A stretch of DNA of 9,895 bases from Alphaproteobacteria bacterium (GTDB lineage Bacteria > Pseudomonadota > Alphaproteobacteria > Micropepsales > Micropepsaceae), in assembly GCA_947455695.1 (NCBI GenBank), contig CANGRN010000024.1:1-9895 (forward strand). Reading direction: 5' to 3'. How positions within the stretch are numbered: the first letter of the stretch is position 1; every line of letters starts with the position of its first letter. The notes beneath the pieces are model-generated. The model saw only the letters and a program-made list of their open reading frames with translations, was not told the DNA's origin and searched no databases. Of this stretch, positions 1 to 5,690 are shown piece by piece. The position numbers and the translations under genes are program-made.

Positions 1-1833
1 GAACAGCACGCCGCCAGCCGTCAGGATGGGACCGCCATAATTCTCCGAACCGGTGTTCTTGTCGGCCAGCGCGGGATATTCGCCCAGGGGGATGCGCCAG
101 ACATATGTGCCGCTGTTAAGATCGATGGCGCTCAAGGTGCCCCAGGGCGGGACCACCGCCGGATAACCATCGGGGTCCAGGAACTTTCGATAGCCGGTGA
201 AGCGATAGGCCGGGGACGCGCCTGTGGCGGGTGCCGCCAACTCCCTTTCCGCACCACCGCGGACATAGTTCAGCAGCGCCGCCATGTTCTCGCCGGCAAA
301 ATTGAAGGCCGGCATGCGGCCGCGTCCGCTGCGGATCACATCCGCGATTTGTCCGTCGATCAGCTTGCTGTCCAGCAGGGACGGGAACGCCGGCGGCGCG
401 CCCTTGCGGTCGGGGCCATGGCAGCCGGCGCAATTGTCCTGGTACAGCCGCGCGCCCAAACCATGGACGGCGGCGCTGTCGGCGAGGCCGCCGGTCCAGG
501 CCACGTCATTGGCATTGAGATACAGGATGCCGTTCGCGGCAGCCTGCCCGCCCCATTCCGCCCCACCGTCGAAACCGGGAAAGGCCAATGTCTGCTGGCC
601 CAGCCGCATATGCGGAAAGGGGCCGTCATTGGCAAAGCTGCGGAACTGCTCCACCGCCCAGGCATGCACCTGCGGTGTACGGTTGGTCAGCAGGCCTTCG
701 CTGAGGTGCTGGCGGGCATAAGGTGCGGGTAAGGACGGCACCGGCTGGGTGGGCGACAGCTTTTCCAGCGCGCTTTGCGGCACAGGCATTTCGGTTACCG
801 GAAACAGCGGCTTGCCGGTGATCCTGTCCAGTACAAAAAGATAACCCTGCTTGGTGGCCTGGGCCACCGCATCGATGCGCTTGCCATTGTGCGTGACCGT
901 CAGCAGCACCGGCGGCGAGGGAAAATCGCGGTCGGCGATGTCGTGATGCACGCCCTGGAAATGCCACAGCAATTTTCCCGTGCCGGCATCCAGCGCCAGA
1001 AGGCTGTTGGCATACAGATTGTCGCCCGCGCGGTCGGCGCCGTAAAAATCACTGACCGCCGAACCGGTGGGCGCAAAGACGATGCCGCGCTTCTCATCCA
1101 GCACCATGCCGGGCCAGGCATTGGCGCCGCCGCCGGTCTTCCAATGATCCGCCGGCCAGCTTTCATAACCGGGCTCACCGGGATGGGGGATGGTGTGGAA
1201 GCTCCAGCGCTGCTTGCCGCTATGCACGTCAAAGGCGCGGATGTCGCCCGGCGCGGCCGGCGCGCTTTCGGCCGTGCGGAAGCCCATGATGATCATGTCG
1301 CGCCAGATGGTGCCGGGCGCGGTCAGCGCCAAGCTGATCTTGTCCACGTCGCGGTCCAGTCCGGCACGCAGATCGATGCGGCCATCCTCGCCGAAATCGG
1401 CCAGCGGCTTTCCGGTGGCCGGGTCCAGCGCATACAGATAATTGCCGGCCGCCGCGAACAGACGCTGCTCCTTTCCCTTGCGCCACAGGGCCAGACCGCG
1501 CTGCGGCCCGCCCGCCTTCACCCCGGAATGGAAACGCCATTTCAGTTTTCCCGTCGCGCCGTCCAGCGCGATCGTGTCCAGGCCGGGGGTATAGGCATAA
1601 ACCACCCCGCCCACTGCCAGGGGATGGGTCTGGGGATCGCCCGCCTCAGCCATGTCGAAGCGCCAGGCCTGTTCCAGCTTGCCGACATTGGCGCGGGTGA
1701 TCTGCGCCAGGCTGGAAAAGCGCCGCCCGCCCTCGCCGCCATACAGCGCCCAATCCTTGCCCTGGCCGAATGCGGGCATGGCGGCGGCCAGCAGGCCCGC
1801 GGCCAGCGCCCATAGCTTCTTGTTGTTTTTCAT
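1..1833 (-). CDS. PQQ-dependent dehydrogenase with embedded cytochrome c domain (C-terminus cut by window edge)
   Basis: Probable periplasmic quinoprotein that oxidises a sugar or alcohol with pyrroloquinoline quinone and passes electrons to its own haem c. The frame is open from the ATG at 1833 to base 1 (611 codons) with no stop, so the C-terminus lies outside. Residues 1-23 form a signal peptide (K-rich start, LAAGLLAAA core, cleavage near AFG-QG). Repeated propeller-type segments follow (LYALDPATGKPL, LLALDAGTGKLLWHF). The GVHHD segment (H296, H297) and the GGAEWGG segment resemble membrane glucose dehydrogenase-type PQQ enzymes. A haem-binding CAGCH lies at 468-472 with a likely axial Met in GRGRMPAF (M507), so a cytochrome c domain is inserted before the last blades. 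Propeller sequence resumes at PPWGTLSAIDL (W564) and NYGGPILTAGGVLF. Members of this architecture are about 700 residues, so roughly 100 are missing. The substrate cannot be read from the sequence; glucose is only one possibility. Confidence 0.9.
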   Translation of the reverse strand, partial: MKNNKKLWALAAGLLAAAMPAFGQGKDWALYGGEGGRRFSSLAQITRANVGKLEQAWRFDMAEAGDPQTHPLAVGGVVYAYTPGLDTIALDGATGKLKWRFHSGVKAGGPQRGLALWRKGKEQRLFAAAGNYLYALDPATGKPLADFGEDGRIDLRAGLDRDVDKISLALTAPGTIWRDMIIMGFRTAESAPAAPGDIRAFDVHSGKQRWSFHTIPHPGEPGYESWPADHWKTGGGANAWPGMVLDEKRGIVFAPTGSAVSDFYGADRAGDNLYANSLLALDAGTGKLLWHFQGVHHDIADRDFPSPPVLLTVTHNGKRIDAVAQATKQGYLFVLDRITGKPLFPVTEMPVPQSALEKLSPTQPVPSLPAPYARQHLSEGLLTNRTPQVHAWAVEQFRSFANDGPFPHMRLGQQTLAFPGFDGGAEWGGQAAANGILYLNANDVAWTGGLADSAAVHGLGARLYQDNCAGCHGPDRKGAPPAFPSLLDSKLIDGQIADVIRSGRGRMPAFNFAGENMAALLNYVRGGAERELAAPATGASPAYRFTGYRKFLDPDGYPAVVPPWGTLSAIDLNSGTYVWRIPLGEYPALADKNTGSENYGGPILTAGGVLF

Positions 1834-1879
1834 CGTGCCCGCAGCGATCCTCTGGCCCAAAGATAACAGAGGCACGCAC
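1834..1879. promoter_or_regulatory. 46-bp divergent intergenic region with both ribosome binding sites
   Basis: This short gap separates the start codons of the minus-strand PQQ dehydrogenase (1833) and the plus-strand M81 peptidase (1880). On the plus strand AGAGG at 1868-1872 lies 7 nt before the GTG and acts as its Shine-Dalgarno site. On the minus strand the only AGAGGA-like site is about 14 nt from the ATG, which is rather far. Promoters for both genes must lie here or inside the opposite gene. I found no convincing -35/-10 pair, so the regulatory role is inferred from geometry alone. Confidence 0.4.
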
Positions 1880-3385
1880 GTGACCAAAATCCTGCTGGCG
1901 GGCATCTTCCACGAGACCCACAGCTTCACCGATGACCGCACCACCCTGGGCGATTTCATGATCCATCGCGGCCAGGATCTGCTGGACCGCATCGGCGACG
2001 GCAGCCAAGTGGACGGCTTCCTGGCCACCGCCAAACGCCTGGGCTGGGAGGTGATCCCCACCGCCAATTACCTGTGCGGCGCCTCGGGCATGGTCGAGCA
2101 TGCGGTGTTCGAACGGTTCTGGCAGGATGTGGAGCCGGTGCTGAGGGCCCGCGCGCACGAACTGGACGGCATCTTCCTGTCGCTGCATGGCGCCATGGTG
2201 ACCACAGAACTGGAAGACGTGGACGGCGAATTGCTGAAACGCATCCGCGCCATTCCCGGCGCCGAAAAGCTGCCCATCTTCGGGGTCTATGACCTGCACG
2301 CCACCCTGACCCGGGAAATGGGCGCGCTGTCCGACGGGCTGGTCTGCTACCGGCTGTGCCCGCATGACGACACCTATGAAAGCGCCGTGCGCGCCACCGA
2401 GCTTCTGGCCCGCTGCCTGGAGACCGGCATCCGCCCGCGCCAGCATGTGCTGGTGACCAATATCGTGTGGCCGCCGACCGGCACCGGCACCCGCGACGGC
2501 GCCATGCACGCGCTGGAGGAAGCCGCGCGCCGCATGGAGCGCGACATTCCCGGCGTGCTGGCGGTGAATGTGGTGGGCGGCTATGCCTATTCCGATATCC
2601 GCGACGCGGGCGTGGCCTTCGGCATCATCACCGAGGGCGATGACGAAGACGCCAAGGCGGCGCTGCGCGAACTGGAACAGATCGCCTGGGCGCACCGCGC
2701 AGAAGGCATTCCGAAAGAACATGATCTGGACGAAGTGGTGCGCACATTTGTACCGCGCGGCCACGGACCGGTGTTGCTGGTCGAGCCGGCCGACAATATC
2801 GGCGGCGGCGGGCCGGGCGACTGCACCGATGTGCTGCGGGCGCTGGTCAAATATGATGTCGAAGGCTCGGCCGTGATCATCGCCGATGCCGCCGCGGTGG
2901 CGGCGCTGAAGTCCGTGCCCATCGGCGGGCGCATCACCTTGCCCATCGGCGGCAAGGGCAGCCGGCTGGACTTGGGACCGCTCACTCTGGAAGTGGAACT
3001 GGTGTCGCGCAGCGACGGACATTTCGAGCTGGAAGACCGGCAAAGCCAGATGGTGGTGCTGGGAGCCAAGGTCAGCATGGGCGAAAGCGCGGTGGTGCGC
3101 CATGGCGGGGTCACCATCCTGCTGACCAGCAAGCGGCTGGCGCCGATGGATCTGGGCCAATGGCGCAGCCAGGGGATCGATCCGGAAAAGCTCAGCATGA
3201 TCGGCATCAAGGCGGCGGTGGGACACCGGCGCGCCTATGATCCCATCGCGGCGGCCAGCTTCACCGTGTCCACCGCGGGACCCTGCACATCGGACCTTGC
3301 GCGCCTGCCCTACAAGCGGCTGCGCCGCCCGGTCTATCCGCTAGATGAAGACGCGGCGATTGAAGTGGCTGCAACGCACGACTAG
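1880..3385 (+). CDS. M81 family metallopeptidase (MlrC-like)
   Basis: 501-residue putative zinc peptidase of family M81, whose best-known member, MlrC, cleaves linearised microcystin. The N-terminal MlrC domain (about 1-290) starts with KILLAGIFHETHSF (HETH at 11-14). The likely zinc ligands are D138 and H140 in YDLHAT and H162 in LCPHDD. The D-x-H-x21-H spacing matches, as I recall, the metal site described for MlrC. The C-terminal domain (about 300-490) holds the glycine-rich GGGGPGD turn at 308-314, the DLGQWRSQGIDP segment and the closing LPYKRLRRPVYPLD typical of the family. The start is taken at the GTG at 1880, not an upstream ATG, because homology begins at once and AGAGG sits 7 nt before it. 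There is no signal peptide, so it is probably cytoplasmic. No mlrA, mlrB or mlrD neighbours are visible, so microcystin breakdown is not implied; the natural substrate is unknown. Confidence 0.93.
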   Translation: MTKILLAGIFHETHSFTDDRTTLGDFMIHRGQDLLDRIGDGSQVDGFLATAKRLGWEVIPTANYLCGASGMVEHAVFERFWQDVEPVLRARAHELDGIFLSLHGAMVTTELEDVDGELLKRIRAIPGAEKLPIFGVYDLHATLTREMGALSDGLVCYRLCPHDDTYESAVRATELLARCLETGIRPRQHVLVTNIVWPPTGTGTRDGAMHALEEAARRMERDIPGVLAVNVVGGYAYSDIRDAGVAFGIITEGDDEDAKAALRELEQIAWAHRAEGIPKEHDLDEVVRTFVPRGHGPVLLVEPADNIGGGGPGDCTDVLRALVKYDVEGSAVIIADAAAVAALKSVPIGGRITLPIGGKGSRLDLGPLTLEVELVSRSDGHFELEDRQSQMVVLGAKVSMGESAVVRHGGVTILLTSKRLAPMDLGQWRSQGIDPEKLSMIGIKAAVGHRRAYDPIAAASFTVSTAGPCTSDLARLPYKRLRRPVYPLDEDAAIEVAATHD

Positions 3386-3394
3386 GGTCGCTGC

Positions 3395-3580
3395 ATGTCG
3401 GCGGGCCGCTTCGATGCCATTTTGATAACCGGATGCATTCTCGCCTGGGCGGGGATATTCTTCGCCTCGGCGCATGGCATGTTGCATGTCAGCAGCAAGA
3501 TCAGTGACGGACTTCTGGCGCTTCTCGCCCTTGTGATTGCGTACCGGCTTTGGCGCCTCCGGAGCCGCAAGCATGGCTGA
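3395..3580 (+). CDS. Small two-segment membrane protein, function unknown
   Basis: 61-residue protein that I do not recognise. It has two predicted membrane-spanning stretches, about residues 6-26 (FDAILITGCILAWAGIFFAS) and 36-53 (ISDGLLALLALVIAYRLW), and a basic tail (RLRSRKHG) that should stay in the cytoplasm, giving an N-in/C-in hairpin. Support for a real gene: the ATG lies 9 nt after the peptidase stop codon, AGGG at 3384-3387 (overlapping that stop) is well placed as a ribosome binding site, and the 3' end overlaps the next gene by 8 nt. Its codons favour G/C at the third position like its neighbours. It is probably co-expressed with the membrane protein that follows. The role is unknown, and a spurious short frame cannot be fully excluded. 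Confidence 0.65.
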   Translation: MSAGRFDAILITGCILAWAGIFFASAHGMLHVSSKISDGLLALLALVIAYRLWRLRSRKHG

Positions 3581-4319
3581 AAATCCCGCCCCCTTCGCGC
3601 CGTATCACAGGCATGACCGCGCCTTTTTCCTGGCCTTTGCCGCCTTGTCCTGGGTCGCCATCGTCATGGGGTTCGGCCCCGAACTTCATGGCCAGCTCAA
3701 GGGGCGGGCGCCCTTTCCGCCCCTGATCGTGCATGTCCATGCGGTGATCTTCACGGGGTGGATGATCCTGTTCACGGCGCAGTTCTGGCTGGTCCGCATC
3801 CGGCGCACCGCCATTCACCGCAAGCTGGGCCTGGCCGCGGTGGTGCTGGTGCCGGTCATGGTCGTCCTGGGCGTGGCGACGGCCCTGGTCAGCCGCCGGG
3901 CCCACTTCGAAGCCGGACAGAATGAGATGCTGGCCTTCATGATCGTGCCGCTGACGGACATGGTGCTGTTCCCCAGCTTCGCCATTCCCGGGCTGTTGTG
4001 GCGCAAGGATTCGGCGGCGCACAAACGGCTGGTCTTGCTGGCGACGATCATGCTGTTGCCGGCCGCGTTCGGACGCTGGATCGGCCCCTGGATCATCATT
4101 CACTGGGGCGACGGCTTTTTGGGATTTGCGGCCCAATCCTATCTGGGCCCCGATGTCATGATCGCGGCGGCAATGCTCTATGACCGCCTGACGCGCGGCC
4201 GCGTGCATCGGGTCTATTGGATCGCCCTGCCCTGGATCCTGGCGGTGCAGGCGATCACGTCCGCGATCTATCACTGGCCCGGCTGGATGCCACTGGCGAT
4301 GCGCATGATCGGTCATTGA
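3573..4319 (+). CDS. Multi-pass integral membrane protein, uncharacterised
   Basis: 248-residue hydrophobic protein with about six to seven membrane segments (roughly 17-35, 51-74, 86-106, 119-142, 153-176, 190-203, 215-233). The region HVHAVIFTGWMILFTAQ (H54, H56) followed by TAIHRKLG (H82) is a pattern I have seen in unnamed bacterial membrane proteins annotated only as hypothetical. A second AHKRL (H150), with H177 and H234, gives a series of histidines near membrane faces, which would suit haem or metal binding, but that is inference. The start is the ATG at 3573, preceded by GGAG with 8-nt spacing; a TTG at 3537 in the same frame would add 12 residues with less support. The gene overlaps the 61-residue gene by 8 nt (ATGGCTGA), suggesting translational coupling. 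It ends 8 nt before the CCA end of the convergent tRNA gene. Confidence 0.85.
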   Translation: MAENPAPFAPYHRHDRAFFLAFAALSWVAIVMGFGPELHGQLKGRAPFPPLIVHVHAVIFTGWMILFTAQFWLVRIRRTAIHRKLGLAAVVLVPVMVVLGVATALVSRRAHFEAGQNEMLAFMIVPLTDMVLFPSFAIPGLLWRKDSAAHKRLVLLATIMLLPAAFGRWIGPWIIIHWGDGFLGFAAQSYLGPDVMIAAAMLYDRLTRGRVHRVYWIALPWILAVQAITSAIYHWPGWMPLAMRMIGH

Positions 4320-4327
4320 GGGGAAAG

Positions 4328-4403
4328 TGGTGGGTGATGTAGGGATCGAACCTACGACAAGCTGATTAAGAGTCAGCTGCTCTACCAACTGAGCTAATCA
4401 CCC
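4328..4403 (-). tRNA. tRNA-Lys (anticodon CUU), CCA encoded
   Basis: A 76-nt cloverleaf reads on the minus strand. The acceptor stem GGGTGAT pairs with ATCACCC over 7 bp, with discriminator A and a genomically encoded CCA at 4330-4328. The D arm carries AGCTCAGTTGGTAGAGC. The anticodon stem GCTGA/TCAGC encloses the loop CTCTTAA, so the anticodon is CTT (4370-4368), reading AAG lysine codons. The T arm is GTAGG-TTCGATC-CCTAC. It is on the same strand as rodA, 132 nt downstream, and converges on the membrane protein gene ending at 4319. Confidence 0.97.
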
Positions 4404-4446
4404 AAGCACTGTCCGAAAGGCTTGGTTTTCCTTCCGGGGAGCGGCC

Positions 4447-4476
4447 TCATAGCAGAGGGATAACCCCCCTGTCCAG
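4447..4476 (-). promoter_or_regulatory. Possible sigma-70-type promoter for tRNA-Lys
   Basis: On the minus strand CTGGAC (4476-4471) and CTATGA (4452-4447) are separated by 18 nt and lie about 43 nt upstream of the mature tRNA 5' end. Both are imperfect matches to the housekeeping -35 and -10 boxes. The position fits a short leader trimmed by RNase P. The alternative is read-through from the rodA operon. Confidence 0.35.
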
Positions 4477-4504
4477 AAAAGGTGTGGGAACCCCTGTGGG
4501 TGGA

Positions 4505-4530
4505 TTTTTGGGCCGTTTTCGGCCCCAAAA
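4505..4530. repeat. Inverted repeat just downstream of rodA; possible terminator
   Basis: A GGGCCG stem (4510-4515) and CGGCCC (4520-4525) enclose a TTTT loop. After one mismatch the stem is extended by TTTT (4505-4508) pairing with AAAA (4527-4530). It begins 6 nt after the rodA stop codon, where a terminator for the mre operon would be expected. Neither strand has the T-run after the stem that an intrinsic terminator needs; the T-run precedes the stem on both strands. It may therefore act as an mRNA 3'-end stabiliser or a weak terminator. Confidence 0.45.
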
Positions 4531-4535
4531 CCGGC

Positions 4536-5690
4536 CTAGATGATGCCGCCCGAGTGCCGGGGAATCTCCACCTGGCGGTGGATGTGCACGCTCATCAGCA
4601 GGCCGAATCCGAACATCACCGTCAGCATGGCGCTGCCGCCATAGGACAGAAGCGGCATGGGAATGCCCACCACCGGGATCAGGCCCATCACCATCAGCCC
4701 GTTGATCATGATGTAGAAGAAGAAGTTCAGGATGATGCCCATGGCCAAAAGACGGCCGAACTGGCTGCGGGCGCTCATCGCGGTCTGCACGCCATAGAAG
4801 ATCACCACCGCGAACAGCACCAGCAGCGCCAGGGCGCCGACAAAGCCGAACTCCTCGCAGAAGCTGGTCCAGATGAAGTCGGTCTGCTTTTCGGGCAGGA
4901 AGTTCAGCCGGCTCTGGGTGCCCTGGGTAAAGCCCTTGCCGGCCACCCCGCCGGACCCGATGGCGATCTTGGCCTGGGTGATGTTCCAGCCCTTGCCCAG
5001 CGCGTCGGCTTCGGGATGGATGAAGGTCTCGACCCGCGCCTTCTGATAGTCATGCAGCACAAAACGCCAGGCCAGCGGCACGGCGGCCGCCACCGCCCCC
5101 AGGGTCGGCGCGATCCACCACCAGCTCAGCCCCGCCAGGAACAGCAGCGAGCAGCCATCGGCCAGGATGATCAGGGTGGTGCCCAGGTTGGGTTGCAGCA
5201 CCACGAAGATGGCGGGAATGCCGATCATGGCCAGGCCAATGGCCAGCGGGACCGGCTTGGAGACTTCCTCGATGCTCTTGCCGTGCAAAAAGCGCGACAG
5301 CGCCAGCACCAGTCCGATCTTCATCAGTTCGGAAGGCTGCAGGTCCAGCGGCCCCAGCGAGATCCAGCGCTGGGCGCCCAGGCCGACATGGCCCACCACG
5401 TCCACCGCCACCAGCAGCAGCAGTGCAAAGCCGTAAGCGGGATAGGCGAGCGACATCCACACCCGTATGTCGATCACCGATGCGGCCAGCATCACGATCA
5501 GGCCCAGGGTGAAATGGCCGATCTGGCGCAAGGCCCAGGGCTGGAAATGGGCGTTCGCCACCGAATAGAGCATGGCGATGCCGGCCAGGCCGATCATGCA
5601 AATCAGAAGCACCAGCCCCCAATTCACTTCCAGCAGCTTGTCGGCGAAGGACAGGGTGCGCTTGGCGGCGGCATAGGGACGAAGCGCCAT
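4536..5690 (-). CDS. rodA: Rod shape-determining SEDS glycosyltransferase RodA
   Basis: 384-residue polytopic inner-membrane enzyme of the SEDS family. It polymerises lipid II into glycan strands for side-wall elongation, working with the PBP2 transpeptidase encoded just upstream. Family signatures in order are GAQRWISLGPLDLQPSELMKI, GTTLIILADG, LPEKQTDFIWTSFCEEFGFVG and the C-terminal IPMPLLSYGGSAML. D271 in QTDFIW aligns with the catalytic aspartate of E. coli RodA (in HTDFIF). About ten membrane segments can be traced, and the length is normal. The frame is open far upstream through mrdA, but the start is the ATG at 5690, which shares one base with the mrdA stop (TGATG). Homology begins soon after it, at residues 15-30. 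The overlap points to translational coupling with PBP2, consistent with their action as one complex. The stop is TAG. Confidence 0.97.
   Translation of the reverse strand: MALRPYAAAKRTLSFADKLLEVNWGLVLLICMIGLAGIAMLYSVANAHFQPWALRQIGHFTLGLIVMLAASVIDIRVWMSLAYPAYGFALLLLVAVDVVGHVGLGAQRWISLGPLDLQPSELMKIGLVLALSRFLHGKSIEEVSKPVPLAIGLAMIGIPAIFVVLQPNLGTTLIILADGCSLLFLAGLSWWWIAPTLGAVAAAVPLAWRFVLHDYQKARVETFIHPEADALGKGWNITQAKIAIGSGGVAGKGFTQGTQSRLNFLPEKQTDFIWTSFCEEFGFVGALALLVLFAVVIFYGVQTAMSARSQFGRLLAMGIILNFFFYIMINGLMVMGLIPVVGIPMPLLSYGGSAMLTVMFGFGLLMSVHIHRQVEIPRHSGGII

Noticed and set aside
775..1815. Plus-strand frame opposite the PQQ dehydrogenase
   Set aside because: It is the complementary reading of the dehydrogenase codons, while the minus strand shows a signal peptide, propeller repeats and a haem motif.
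1817..1866. TTGTTT- and AGATAA-like boxes near the divergent starts as a sigma-70 promoter
   Set aside because: The T-rich boxes and the AGATAA are about 35 nt apart or have no partner at 16-18 nt, so no credible promoter pair can be named.
1652..1879. Upstream extension of the M81 gene to an ATG at 1652
   Set aside because: The extra 76 residues overlap the start and signal peptide of the divergent gene and have no family similarity. The GTG at 1880 has a good ribosome binding site and begins the conserved domain.
1646..3226. A long minus-strand frame opposite the M81 peptidase
   Set aside because: The plus strand encodes the full MlrC-type protein with metal ligands. The minus frame is a compositional shadow.
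1880..3385. A microcystin-degradation (mlr) cluster
   Set aside because: Only an M81-type gene is present. No MlrA-type membrane protease, MlrB hydrolase or MlrD transporter is nearby, and M81 proteins are widespread outside that pathway.
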